This document shows, one piece after another, positions 45,106-53,259 of a stretch of DNA of 64,000 nt (within the stretch, counting starts at the first letter, position 1; every line of letters begins with the position of its first letter). Origin of the DNA: JAHFUI01 sp039931615. GTDB lineage: Bacteria; Acidobacteriota; Vicinamibacteria; Vicinamibacterales; CAVVIG01. Location: contig JBDTRR010000026.1 in NCBI GenBank assembly GCA_039931615.1, positions 1 through 64,000 of the forward strand, in the 5' to 3' direction. Both the position numbers and the translations under genes were made by a program. Below the pieces are notes generated by a model that saw nothing but the letters and a program-made list of their open reading frames with translations, had not been told where the DNA came from and did not search any database.

Positions 45106-45114
45106 TCAACCCTC

Positions 45115-45855
45115 CTACATGTACATCCCGCCGTTGACGGCCAGAACGTGTCCTGTAATATACGCTGCCTCGTCGGAAGCAAGAAAACACACCGCCGCCG
45201 CCACGTCGTCCGGCGTGCCGGCCCGCCCGAGCGGAATCTGCGCGGCCCAGTCGATCTGGGCCTTGGCGCCCACCGCGCGCGTCATGTCGGTATCGACCAG
45301 ACCCGGCGCCACGACGTTGACCGTGATGCCGCGCGACGCGACCTCGCGGGCCAGCGACTTGGCAAAGCCGATCAGCCCGGCCTTGGACGCGGCGTAGCTG
45401 CTCTGCCCGGCGTTGCCGGTCTGCCCGACCACCGAGCTGATGGCGATGATCCGCCCACCGTGCTGTTTCAGCATCGGGCGCAGCGCCGCCTGCGCGAGGC
45501 TGAAGGTGGCGGTCAGGTTGGTACTGATCACCAGGTCCCAGTCGTCGCGCTTCATCCGCAGCAGCAGCTGATCCCGCGCGATCCCGGCATTGCTGACGAC
45601 GATGTCGAGCCGGCCGTGGCGCTGGACGATGCCGGCGGGCAGCTGCCCGACCGCCGTGCGATCGGTGACGTCGAGACTGACTGCCTCGGCCCGCCAACCC
45701 CTCGTCGTCAGCTCGCCGACGATGTCCTGCGCGTGATCATCGCGGGCGGCAGCGACCACCGTCGCTCCCTGCGCGGCCAGCCGGCTGGCGATGGCGCGGC
45801 CGATGCCGCGCGACGCCCCGGTGACCAGTGCGACCTTGCCGGTCAAATCCAACAT
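45115..45855 (-). CDS. fabG: 3-oxoacyl-ACP reductase
   Basis: This short-chain dehydrogenase of about 246 residues has the nucleotide motif TGASRGIGRAIA, NAG in VSNAGIARDQLL, and the catalytic Ser and YxxxK in ISSVVGQTGNAGQSSYAASK. It reduces 3-oxoacyl-ACP with NADPH. ATG 45855 overlaps the fabD stop (TGATG), so the two are coupled. A GTG one codon upstream is an alternative start. Confidence 0.96.
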   Translation of the reverse strand: MLDLTGKVALVTGASRGIGRAIASRLAAQGATVVAAARDDHAQDIVGELTTRGWRAEAVSLDVTDRTAVGQLPAGIVQRHGRLDIVVSNAGIARDQLLLRMKRDDWDLVISTNLTATFSLAQAALRPMLKQHGGRIIAISSVVGQTGNAGQSSYAASKAGLIGFAKSLAREVASRGITVNVVAPGLVDTDMTRAVGAKAQIDWAAQIPLGRAGTPDDVAAAVCFLASDEAAYITGHVLAVNGGMYM

Positions 45856-46778
45856 CACAGCAACGCCTCGATCGCCGGCAGATCGTCGGGGCCGCCAAAG
45901 CTCACCACCTTCGCGTCACGATGGATCTTCCGGATCAATCCGGACAGCACGGTCCCGGGACCCACTTCAACATACGTTGTGACGCCCTCCGACGCAAGGC
46001 GGCGCACGACCGCTTCCCATTGCACCGCCGATGAAATCTGCGCGATCAGCGCCTCGATTGCCGACGCCGCATCGCGTTTGAGCCCGGCGTCGACGTTGGC
46101 GACGACCGGCGGAGTGGGATCGTGCACGTCGAGCGCCCGCAACTCGGGCGCCAGACGATCGGCGGCCGGCTGCATCAGCGCGCAATGGAACGGGGCGCTG
46201 ACGGTCAGCGGGATCACCCGCTTCGCGCCGATCGATTTGGCGCGCTCGCCGGCGCGCGCGACCGCCTCTCTCGTCCCGGCAATCACGATCTGCCCGGCAC
46301 CGTTCAGGTTGGCCGCGCTGACGACCTCGCCCTGGGCGGCGTCGCGACACACCTGCGCGACCGCGTCGGCCTCCAGCCCGAGGATGGCCGACATCGTCCC
46401 GGTCCCGACCGGCACCGCTTCCTGCATGTAGCGGCCGCGCCGCCGCACCACGCGCAGGGCATCGGCGAACGAGAAGGTGCCGGCCGCGACGTGGGCGGAG
46501 TACTCGCCCAGGGAGTGGCCGGCGACGAGTGCCGGCACGAGCCCGCGCGACGCCAGCAGCCGGGCGGCGGCAGTGCTGACCGCCAGAATCGCGGGCTGGG
46601 TGTTTTCAGTCAGGGTGAGCTGGTCCTCCGGGCCGTCGAAGCAGAGACGGCTGAGCGGTTCGCCGAGCGCGGCGTCCGCTTCCGCGAAACTGTCGCGGCA
46701 GACGGCGAAGGCGTCGGCGAGCGCCTTGCCCATGCCGACCTTCTGCGATCCCTGACCCGGAAAGACGCACGCGATCAC
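45855..46778 (-). CDS. fabD: Malonyl-CoA:ACP transacylase
   Basis: The 307-residue protein has FPGQGSQKVGMG at the N-terminus, the nucleophile Ser89 in AGHSLGEYSAHVA, and the substrate Arg and His of the family (VRRRGRYMQEAV; VSAPFHCALMQ). It loads malonyl groups onto ACP. The start overlaps the plsX stop by four bases. Confidence 0.96.
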   Translation of the reverse strand: MIACVFPGQGSQKVGMGKALADAFAVCRDSFAEADAALGEPLSRLCFDGPEDQLTLTENTQPAILAVSTAAARLLASRGLVPALVAGHSLGEYSAHVAAGTFSFADALRVVRRRGRYMQEAVPVGTGTMSAILGLEADAVAQVCRDAAQGEVVSAANLNGAGQIVIAGTREAVARAGERAKSIGAKRVIPLTVSAPFHCALMQPAADRLAPELRALDVHDPTPPVVANVDAGLKRDAASAIEALIAQISSAVQWEAVVRRLASEGVTTYVEVGPGTVLSGLIRKIHRDAKVVSFGGPDDLPAIEALL

Positions 46779-47785
46779 AGATGGAACACCGCAGCGGCCG
46801 CGATGTCCTGCTCGACGCGCTCGATGAAACGGTTATCCGCGAAGCGATAGGCGATGGCGACCGCGTTGCGCACGGCCCGCGCACTGGACTGCCCATGGCC
46901 GACGATCGTCACGCCGGCCACGCCGAGCAGCGGCGCGCCGCCGTATTCGGAGTAGTCGACGCGGCGGCGGAAGCGGCGCAGCGCCCGCCGGGTCAGCAGG
47001 GAGCCGACCCGCATCGTCATCGTGCTCGACAACTCCTCGCTCAACAGCACCTCCATCACGTCGACGAGTCCTTCGCTGATTTTGAGCGCCACGTTGCCGG
47101 TGAATCCGTCGCAAACGATGACGTCGGCGTGGCCATTGTAGACGGCGCGCGCTTCGACGTTGCCGACGAACGCGAGCGACGAGGCCTTGAGCAGCCGGTG
47201 CGCTTCGCGGGTCAGCTCGTTGCCCTTGCTTTCCTCCTCGCCGGTCGACAGCAGGCCGACGCGCGGCGCCGGGATGCCGAACGCGACCCGGGCGTAGACA
47301 CAGCCCATGACGGCGAACTGCAGCAGATGGTGCGGCCGGCACTCGACGCTCGCCCCGACGTCGAGCAGGACAGCCGGGCCGCCGGGCGAGGGAATGGTCG
47401 CGGCCAGGGCCGGACGATCGACGCCAGGCAGCGTGCCGAACGCGGCGTACGCCGCCATGACAGTGGCGCCGGTATGCCCGGCGCTGAACAACGCCGCCGC
47501 GTCCCCGCGAGCGACCGATTCGGCAGCGACCCTGATCGAGGCCTTCGGCTTGCGGCGCAGTGCCGCCGCCGGCGACTCCTCCATCGTCACCACCTCCGGT
47601 GCGTCAACCACGCGCACCCGCGCGGCGTCGAAGCCCGGGTGCCTGGCCAGCTCGGCGTCGATGGCGGCGACGTCGCCGACCAGGGCGACGCCGAGGTCGA
47701 AGTGCGGGAGCGCGGCCAGCGCACCATCGACGACCTGGCGCGGGGCATCATCGCCGCCCATGGCATCGACTGCGATCCAGATCAT
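46775..47785 (-). CDS. plsX: Phosphate acyltransferase PlsX
   Basis: This 336-residue PlsX starts IAVDAMGGDDAPRQVVDGAL and has FSAGHTGATVMAA, LLDVGASVECRPHHLLQFA, GLLSTGEEESKGNELT and VCDGFTGNVALKISEG. It makes acyl-phosphate from acyl-ACP for phospholipid synthesis. It sits between rpmF and fabD, the classical arrangement. Confidence 0.96.
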   Translation of the reverse strand: MIWIAVDAMGGDDAPRQVVDGALAALPHFDLGVALVGDVAAIDAELARHPGFDAARVRVVDAPEVVTMEESPAAALRRKPKASIRVAAESVARGDAAALFSAGHTGATVMAAYAAFGTLPGVDRPALAATIPSPGGPAVLLDVGASVECRPHHLLQFAVMGCVYARVAFGIPAPRVGLLSTGEEESKGNELTREAHRLLKASSLAFVGNVEARAVYNGHADVIVCDGFTGNVALKISEGLVDVMEVLLSEELSSTMTMRVGSLLTRRALRRFRRRVDYSEYGGAPLLGVAGVTIVGHGQSSARAVRNAVAIAYRFADNRFIERVEQDIAAAAVFHL

Positions 47786-47815
47786 CGGTGTCAGCGAGCA
47801 GGAGACCGGATGCGA

Positions 47816-47998
47816 TCACTCTTCCGGAACGGCTCGTGCCTGGCGCCCGCGGTAGTAGCCGCAGTTGGCACAGACGCGGTGCGGCTGCTTCGGTTCGTGG
47901 CAGTGCGGGCATTCGCTGGTGCCCGGTTGCTTCAGCGCGTCGTGGGTCCGGCGCTTGGCGGTCCGGGTCTTGGAGTGGCGTCGTTTGGGATTCGGCAT
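47816..47998 (-). CDS. rpmF: 50S ribosomal protein L32
   Basis: The 60-residue protein reads MPNPKRRHSKTRTAKRRTHD and carries the zinc-binding CPHC...CANCGYYRG (C+ type). AGAGGA precedes the ATG. It lies 30 bp before plsX and 108 bp after yceD. Confidence 0.97.
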   Translation of the reverse strand: MPNPKRRHSKTRTAKRRTHDALKQPGTSECPHCHEPKQPHRVCANCGYYRGRQARAVPEE

Positions 47999-48106
47999 CG
48001 GTCTTTGTCCTCTTCGCTCCGGCTTCGCTTGCTACGTTCGTCGCGCGCGGGTCGCGTCGCGCTGGCTGCTCCTGTCGGAATCAAGCCGCAGCAGGAGTCG
48101 AAACGG

Positions 48107-48637
48107 TCAGTTGATCAGGTCCGGCTTGTTGAGCGCCCTGAGCACCGCCAGCCGCGGATCCTCCCAGTCGCGCGTGCAGCCGCAGGTCTCGCGGTTCAAA
48201 TTTACCCCGCACAGCGTGCAGAGACCGAGGCAGCCTTCGCCGCACAACGGTTTCATCGGCAGCGCCAGGTAGAACTGCTCGCGCAGCAACTCGCCGAGGT
48301 CGATCGTCTCGTGCTCGTAGAACGCCGTCGACAGGTCATCTTCCTCGATCTCGCGCTCGCCTTCGCCGCTGTTCGCCGCGTGCGGCTGGTAGCGCAGATC
48401 GAACGAGGCGTCGATCGGCAGCGTGAACGGCTCGAGGCAGCGGCCGCACGGCAATTCCAGCGTCGTCGTGATCGTGCCCACCAGACGAACGTGCGCCTTG
48501 TCCTTGAAGATGTCGAACCCGAGCGACACCGGCTGCGCGACGCGGAAGGTGTCGGGATCGCCGGCGAACGCCTCCGGGGCGTAGGTCTTCTCGTACCGCT
48601 CGCGGGCCGACCGAATCTGGTTGAGATTGAGCAACAT
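48107..48637 (-). CDS. yceD: YceD/DUF177 family protein
   Basis: The 176-residue protein starts at ATG 48637 (MLLNLNQIRSARERYEKTY). It has the DUF177 core LPCGRCLEPFTLPIDASFDL and a cysteine-rich tail (CGEGCLGLCTLCGVNLNRETCGC). YceD is almost always encoded before rpmF and is linked to 23S rRNA/large-subunit assembly. It heads the lipid operon here. The frame remains open upstream but only with unrelated sequence, and a promoter lies between. Confidence 0.88.
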   Translation of the reverse strand: MLLNLNQIRSARERYEKTYAPEAFAGDPDTFRVAQPVSLGFDIFKDKAHVRLVGTITTTLELPCGRCLEPFTLPIDASFDLRYQPHAANSGEGEREIEEDDLSTAFYEHETIDLGELLREQFYLALPMKPLCGEGCLGLCTLCGVNLNRETCGCTRDWEDPRLAVLRALNKPDLIN

Positions 48638-48680
48638 GCCGTGGATACTGCCGCGATTCCGGTCGCCGGGCAGACCCACC

Positions 48681-48689
48681 AATATACCA
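48681..48689 (-). promoter_or_regulatory. Extended -10 promoter of the yceD-rpmF-plsX-fab operon
   Basis: On the minus strand TGGTATATT (48689-48681) is a TG-n extended -10. Transcription would start near 48674, about 37 bases before the yceD ATG. No -35 is evident. It is the only good promoter seen upstream of the seven-gene series. Confidence 0.55.
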
Positions 48690-48728
48690 CGGCCAAACTC
48701 GGCGGTTGCCAGCCACCTGGCACGCCAC

Positions 48729-48881
48729 GGTCCGGCTGAACAGCTTGTGGAAAATCTGTCTGAAGCGGTGCGGACCTTCAGGTCTGCCGACACGGCAGGC
48801 CTAAAGGCCTGCACTCCGACGGACAAACAGGCTCTGACGCCTGCCTTACGCTCGATTTTCCACGCGCTGTTCAGCCGGACC
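48729..48881. mobile_element. 153-bp MITE-like element with 27-bp terminal inverted repeats
   Basis: 48729-48755 and 48855-48881 are inverted repeats matching at 25 of 27 positions. They begin with GGTCCGGCTGAACAGC and end with GTGGAAAAT before the interior. The interior holds another palindrome, GCAGGCCTAAAGGCCTGC (48796-48813), and no open frame. It fills the space between the dgt stop and the yceD promoter. No flanking target-site duplication is obvious. No transposase is in the window, so mobility would depend on one elsewhere. Confidence 0.7.
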
Positions 48882-48891
48882 TTCGAGCGCG

Positions 48892-49929
48892 CTATTCGAT
48901 GGCCCACGGCTTGGGAATGAACAGCTGCTCGAACAGGCGGACCGCGTAGCGATCGGTCATGCCGGCGACGAAGTCCCGGGCCGCGGCATCGATTCCTTCC
49001 TGGATCATCGTCCGGGCGTCCAGGAAGTCGTCCGGCCGCTCCCGGACCTTCTCCCACAATCCGGTCAGGATGTCGGCCGCCTTCCGGAACTCGACGGTTG
49101 CGATGCTGTTCTCGTACACCGCGGCAAACAGGAAGCGGCGGAGCTCGAGCACCGCCTCGAGCACGGCGCCGCTCATGCGGATCTCGGTCATCCCGCCCGC
49201 CAGCGTTTCCGTGACCACATCGGTGACCAGGGTCGCAATCCGTGCCGACGAGGAGGCGCCAAGCGTCCGTACCGGTTCCGGCGGCAGATCCTCCGGCCGC
49301 AGCAGCCCGGCGCGTGTGGCGTCGTCGATGTCGTGATTGACGTAGGCGATCAGATCGGCGACGCGCATGATCTGGCCTTCCATCGTGCTGGCCCGGAGCG
49401 CCTCGCTCATCGCCACCGGCGCGCCTGACTTCCCTTTCGAGTGCTTGGCGATGCCGTCGCGCACCTCCCACGTCAGGTTCAATCCGCGGCCGTCATTCTC
49501 CAGCAGGTCGACGACGCGCAGGCTCTGTTCGTAGTGGTTGAAGCCGCCCGGCATCAGGGTGTCGATGATCCGTTCGCCGGCATGGCCGAACGGCGGGTGG
49601 CCCAGATCGTGACCGAGCGTGATCGCTTCGGTCAGCTCTTCGTGGAGGCGCAGGACCTTGGCGATGGTCCGGGCGATCTGCGACACCTCGAGCGTGTGGG
49701 TCAGCCGCGTCCGATAGTGATCACCGGTCGGCGCGAAGAAGACCTGGGTCTTGTGCTTGAGCCGCCGAAACGCCTTGCAGTGGATGATGCGATCGCGATC
49801 GCGTTGAAAGGCCGGGCGGACCTCGTCCTCCGCCTCGTCGCGCAGCCGGCCGCGCGAATCGGCGCTCTTGGCCGCTTCTGGCGCCAGAATCTCGCGCTCA
49901 CGCGCTTCGAGATCCTCGCGCAGGCTCAT
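48892..49929 (-). CDS. dgt: dGTPase-like HD-domain nucleotide triphosphohydrolase
   Basis: The 345-residue protein has the HD-domain motifs RLTHTLEVSQIARTIAKVL, TLGHDLGHPPFGHAGERIID and DLIAYVNHDIDD, with the dGTPase N-terminal signature FRRLKHKTQVFFAPTGDHYR. It hydrolyses dNTPs to deoxynucleosides and triphosphate. ATG 49929 overlaps the deoB stop (ATGA). The gene ends 11 bp before the MITE-like element. Confidence 0.93.
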   Translation of the reverse strand: MSLREDLEAREREILAPEAAKSADSRGRLRDEAEDEVRPAFQRDRDRIIHCKAFRRLKHKTQVFFAPTGDHYRTRLTHTLEVSQIARTIAKVLRLHEELTEAITLGHDLGHPPFGHAGERIIDTLMPGGFNHYEQSLRVVDLLENDGRGLNLTWEVRDGIAKHSKGKSGAPVAMSEALRASTMEGQIMRVADLIAYVNHDIDDATRAGLLRPEDLPPEPVRTLGASSSARIATLVTDVVTETLAGGMTEIRMSGAVLEAVLELRRFLFAAVYENSIATVEFRKAADILTGLWEKVRERPDDFLDARTMIQEGIDAAARDFVAGMTDRYAVRLFEQLFIPKPWAIE

Positions 49930-51131
49930 GCGGTGATCTCCGGCAGGAAGCTGGTGCCGTGGGCGAGCGGACCGACGTCGAAGATGTCCGCCAGCGTCTG
50001 GCCGAGATCGGCGAAGGTGCGGCGCGTGCCGAGATCGGCGCCGGCGCGAACCCGCGGGCCGGTCACGATCAGCGGCACGTACTCCCGCGCGTGATCGGTG
50101 CTGGCGGTGGTCGGATCGTTGCCGTGATCGGCGGTGACGACGAGCACGTCGTGGTCGCGCAGGAGCGGCAGGAGACCGGCCAGGCGCCGGTCGAATCGCT
50201 CGAGATTGGCGGCGTAGCCGGCCACGTCGTTGCGATGACCGTAGACGGTGTCGAAGTCGACCAGGTTGACGAAGATCAGCCCGCTCTCGACGGTCGTCAT
50301 CTGGCGCTCGAGCTGATCCACTCCGTCGTCGTCGCTGCCGGTGTGGACGGCGTGGGTGATGCCGCGGCCGGCAAACAGATCCTCGATCTTGCCGATGGCG
50401 ATCACCGGCAGGTTCGCCGCCTTGATCCGATCGAGCAGCGTGTCGCTCGACGGCGGGAGGGCGTAATCGCGCCGGTTGGCGGTGCGTTTGAAGCCTCCTG
50501 CGCGGCCGACAAACGGGCGGGCGATGACGCGGCCGACGCCCATCCCGGCCACGACCAGCTGATAGGCCACGTCGCAGGCGCGGTAGAGCTCGGCAATCGG
50601 CACCAGATCTTCGTGCGCCGCAATCTGGAACACGCTGTCGGCCGAGGTGTAGACGATCAGGGCGCCGGTGCGCAGGTGCTCCGGCCCCAGCTCGTCGAGG
50701 ATCCGGGTCCCCGAAGCGGCCTTGTTGCCGAGCACGGCGCGGCCGGTCCGGCGCGAGAACTCGTCGATGACGCCCGGTGGAAACCCGTCGGGAAACACCG
50801 GAAACGGACGACTGAGGACGACGCCCATCATCTCCCAGTGGCCAGTGACCGAGTCTTTTCCGGGCGACGCCTCAGCCATCCGGCCGACCGCAGCGGACGG
50901 CGACGCCGGCGGCGGCGGACCGCCGATCGCCGCGACACGCCCCAGACCCAGGCGGCGCAGGGTCGGCAGCTGGAGGGGAAACCGCCTGGCAATGTTGCCG
51001 ATCGTATCGCTGCCCGCGTCGCCATACACGGACGCGTCCGGCAGCTCGCCGATACCGACGCTGTCCATCACGATGACGATCGCACGGCCGAAGGGCCGGC
51101 GGTCGGCGGGCGCCGGGTTGAAGGAGGTCAC
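49926..51131 (-). CDS. deoB: Phosphopentomutase
   Basis: The 401-residue alkaline-phosphatase-superfamily enzyme has IVMDSVGIGELPDA, SVTGHWEMMGVV, the cap domain, and the metal ligands in VTADHGNDPTTASTDHAREY. It interconverts (deoxy)ribose 1- and 5-phosphates in nucleoside salvage, which fits its coupling to dgt. GTG 51131 overlaps the miaA stop (GTGA); a few N-terminal residues may be extra. Confidence 0.93.
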   Translation of the reverse strand: MTSFNPAPADRRPFGRAIVIVMDSVGIGELPDASVYGDAGSDTIGNIARRFPLQLPTLRRLGLGRVAAIGGPPPPASPSAAVGRMAEASPGKDSVTGHWEMMGVVLSRPFPVFPDGFPPGVIDEFSRRTGRAVLGNKAASGTRILDELGPEHLRTGALIVYTSADSVFQIAAHEDLVPIAELYRACDVAYQLVVAGMGVGRVIARPFVGRAGGFKRTANRRDYALPPSSDTLLDRIKAANLPVIAIGKIEDLFAGRGITHAVHTGSDDDGVDQLERQMTTVESGLIFVNLVDFDTVYGHRNDVAGYAANLERFDRRLAGLLPLLRDHDVLVVTADHGNDPTTASTDHAREYVPLIVTGPRVRAGADLGTRRTFADLGQTLADIFDVGPLAHGTSFLPEITA

Positions 51132-52072
51132 AGGGTCAACGGCACGCGGATTTCAAGGAGCCGGTTGGCGGCGGCAAGCGCGGCCGGCGACTCGCCCGGA
51201 CCGTCGAGCCAATTTAGATTAGGCTCTTTGCGAAACCAGATCAACTGACGCCTCGCGTACTGCCGATTCTCCTGCGCAATCAGCGCGCGCGTCGATGCCT
51301 CATCGCGGATACCGTGCAGATGTTCGAGCGCCTGGCGGTAGACCAGGCCGCCGAACGGGCGCGCCGTTTCAGGAATGCCCCTGGCCAACAGCGCGCGAAT
51401 CTCGTCGAGCAAACCGCGCTCGAACTGCTGGTCGACGCGGCGGACGACGCGCTCGGAAATCAGCGCTGCGGGCAGGCGGACGCCGATCGGCAGAAAGTCG
51501 ACGTCGGGCAGCAGCGAGCGGGTCTCGGCGAAGTGATCGGACAGCGGGCGGCCGGTCAGCAGGTAGACCTCGAGGGCACGCACCATCCGCTTGAGGTCAC
51601 GCGGCTGAATCCGCGCTGCCGACGCCGGATCGACCCGCCTCAGCAGGCGCTGCAACGCGGCCACGCCGCGCCGTCCGGCGACGGCCTCGAGCCTGGCGCG
51701 GAGCGCGGGATCACGGCCCGGGCCGGGGAACAGCCCCCGCGTCAGCGCACGAAAGTAGAATCCGGTGCCGCCGACGAGAATCGGCAGCCGGCCCCGCGCG
51801 TGGATCGCACGAACCACCACCGCGGCATCGGCCGCGTACTGCGCCGCCGTGTACTCGCCCGCCGGATCGACGATGTCGATCAGGTGATGCGGAATGCCGC
51901 GCTGTTCGGCCACCGACACCTTGTCCGTGCCGATGTCGAAGCCGCGATACACCGCGGTCGAGTCGCAGTTGACGATCTCGCCGCCGTGGCGCTCGGCCAG
52001 CGCGACACCCAGCGCGCTCTTGCCGGTCGCGGTGGGTCCGAGAATCGCAACCGCAACAGGTCTCGACGACAC
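51128..52072 (-). CDS. miaA: tRNA dimethylallyltransferase
   Basis: This 314-residue MiaA has the P-loop GPTATGKSALGVALAE, NCDSTAVYRGFDIGTDK, VGGTGFYFRALTRGLFPG and the C-terminal RQLIWFRKEPNLNWLD. It prenylates A37 of tRNAs reading UNN codons. It is the first gene of the miaA-deoB-dgt coupled set. Confidence 0.96.
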   Translation of the reverse strand: MSSRPVAVAILGPTATGKSALGVALAERHGGEIVNCDSTAVYRGFDIGTDKVSVAEQRGIPHHLIDIVDPAGEYTAAQYAADAAVVVRAIHARGRLPILVGGTGFYFRALTRGLFPGPGRDPALRARLEAVAGRRGVAALQRLLRRVDPASAARIQPRDLKRMVRALEVYLLTGRPLSDHFAETRSLLPDVDFLPIGVRLPAALISERVVRRVDQQFERGLLDEIRALLARGIPETARPFGGLVYRQALEHLHGIRDEASTRALIAQENRQYARRQLIWFRKEPNLNWLDGPGESPAALAAANRLLEIRVPLTL

Positions 52073-52091
52073 AGCTTCAGCTTAGCAGCAA

Positions 52092-52169
52092 CTATCGCGT
52101 GCGCAGGAATACGTAGACGATGAAGATGAACAGGAGGATGAGAAGACCGAGCCGTTGGGAACGATTCAT
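52092..52169 (-). CDS. 25-residue single-TM peptide
   Basis: ATG 52169-52167 opens MNRSQRLGLLILLFIFIVYV followed by FLRTR and a TAG at 52094-52092. It is a short basic head, one strongly hydrophobic helix and a basic tail, the form of a real small membrane peptide. No ribosome-binding site is present: the bases just upstream are the AATTGTG minisatellite. It lies between TonB and miaA on the same strand. Function unknown; it could also be a fragment. Confidence 0.45.
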   Translation of the reverse strand: MNRSQRLGLLILLFIFIVYVFLRTR

Positions 52170-52170
52170 T

Positions 52171-52233
52171 CAATTCACAATTTACAATTTACAAATTGTG
52201 AATTGTGAATTGTGAATTGTGAATTGTGAATTG
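52171..52233. repeat. AT-rich 7-bp minisatellite with inverted arms
   Basis: The right arm (52195-52233) is about five copies of attgtga. The left arm (52171-52194) is caattcac/aatttac, the same motif in reverse. The arms can fold into one long hairpin. The tract lies two bases after the TonB stop and ends beside the ATG of the small peptide. Its AT content is striking in this GC-rich genome. Confidence 0.85.
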
Positions 52234-52235
52234 AC

Positions 52236-53195
52236 TCACCGGGGCGGTGTTTCGTTGTAGTAGAACGTCAGGGTGAAGAACGCCTGGTCGGAGGGATACT
52301 CGACCGGCAGCGGCAGCGTCGGGTTGGTCGCCTTCAACGAGCCGAACGCCGCCGAGTTGAACGAATCGATCTGGGAGGGTCCGACCACCGTCACGTCGGT
52401 CAGCAATCCGTTCCGGTGCACGTTGAAGGTGATGACGACGTGGCCGCGCAGCGACATCGCCGAGTAGGGAATCATCGGAATCCAGTTGCGGCGGACCTGG
52501 GCGATGAAGCGCCTCACCCACGGTCCGAATTCCACCCCCTTGGTGTCGAACTGCAGCTCGGGCCCGAACTGACCGCCGCCCTGTGGGCTGTCGAAGCTCT
52601 CGCGGTCGACATACCGCTGCAGGTTTCGCAGCGCATCCCCCAGCCCGCCGCCGGGTGTCATCAGACGGCCATTGACCCCGCTGGGCGTCGACGGCGGCCG
52701 CACCGGGAATTGCAGCGCCGATGGCGCTTCCGGCAGCTTCACCTGCGACTCCCCCTCGGCATCCGCCTTCTGCGGCTGCCCCTCGGCCGGATCCGGCAGC
52801 GGCCCCTGGGGACGAGCTGCCGGCTGCTCGACGGTCTCGACCCGCTCCGGTGAATTGCCGCGCGCGAACGGTTCGATCGCGTCCGGCTTCCGCTGCGGCG
52901 ATTGGGCGACACGATTCTTGTCCGACGCGTCGGCCCGTTCCCGCGGCCTCGGCGCAGTGCGGTCGACGCGCGGCTGCACGAAGACAAAACGCGTCGACTC
53001 CCGGGCCGGGTCCGGCAACGCCAGCGCCTGCTGGCGCGCCGCGGTGGGGTCGTAGGGAAAAAGTCGAGGGATCAGCAGGACGACGATGACGCCGACGAGA
53101 TGGACGATGATCGAGATCAGTACCCCTTCGCGCCAGGAGATGGCGCGCCCGATCGGCTGGATGTCTGGCCGGTAGTCGTCGAAATCGAGATACAT
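52236..53195 (-). CDS. Energy transducer TonB
   Basis: From ATG 53195 (MYLDFDDYRPDIQPIGRAIS) the protein has 319 residues. It has one TM helix (GVLISIIVHLVGVIVVLLIP), a long Pro/Glu/Arg-rich periplasmic linker and a C-terminal TonB domain (VRRNWIPMIPYSAMSLRGHV, VITFNVHRNGLLTDVTVVGP, FTLTFYYNETPPR). It would pass proton-motive energy to outer-membrane receptors. exbB/exbD are not adjacent. The start follows a promoter-like TGGTATACT by 14 bases. Confidence 0.88.
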   Translation of the reverse strand: MYLDFDDYRPDIQPIGRAISWREGVLISIIVHLVGVIVVLLIPRLFPYDPTAARQQALALPDPARESTRFVFVQPRVDRTAPRPRERADASDKNRVAQSPQRKPDAIEPFARGNSPERVETVEQPAARPQGPLPDPAEGQPQKADAEGESQVKLPEAPSALQFPVRPPSTPSGVNGRLMTPGGGLGDALRNLQRYVDRESFDSPQGGGQFGPELQFDTKGVEFGPWVRRFIAQVRRNWIPMIPYSAMSLRGHVVITFNVHRNGLLTDVTVVGPSQIDSFNSAAFGSLKATNPTLPLPVEYPSDQAFFTLTFYYNETPPR

Positions 53196-53209
53196 CAGGA
53201 GGTTACAGC

Positions 53210-53218
53210 AGTATACCA
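53210..53218 (-). promoter_or_regulatory. Extended -10 promoter of the TonB gene
   Basis: TGGTATACT (53218-53210, minus strand) shares the 11-mer GCTGGTATACT with the kinase promoter at 24.49 kb. The expected leader to ATG 53195 is about eight bases, without a Shine-Dalgarno site. Confidence 0.55.
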
Positions 53219-53259
53219 GCCCGGGGCCCGGTCGCCGGGGCTTCAAACCCGGTCTTTAC

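Noticed and set aside
48638..49471. Long upstream extension of the yceD frame
   Set aside because: It runs through the MITE-like element and antisense-frame dgt sequence; the DUF177 family starts at the MLLNLNQIR residues after the promoter.
52171..52233. Intrinsic terminator
   Set aside because: The hairpin is AT-rich and made of tandem units with no GC stem plus U-tract, so a repeat call is more accurate, although it may still slow polymerase.
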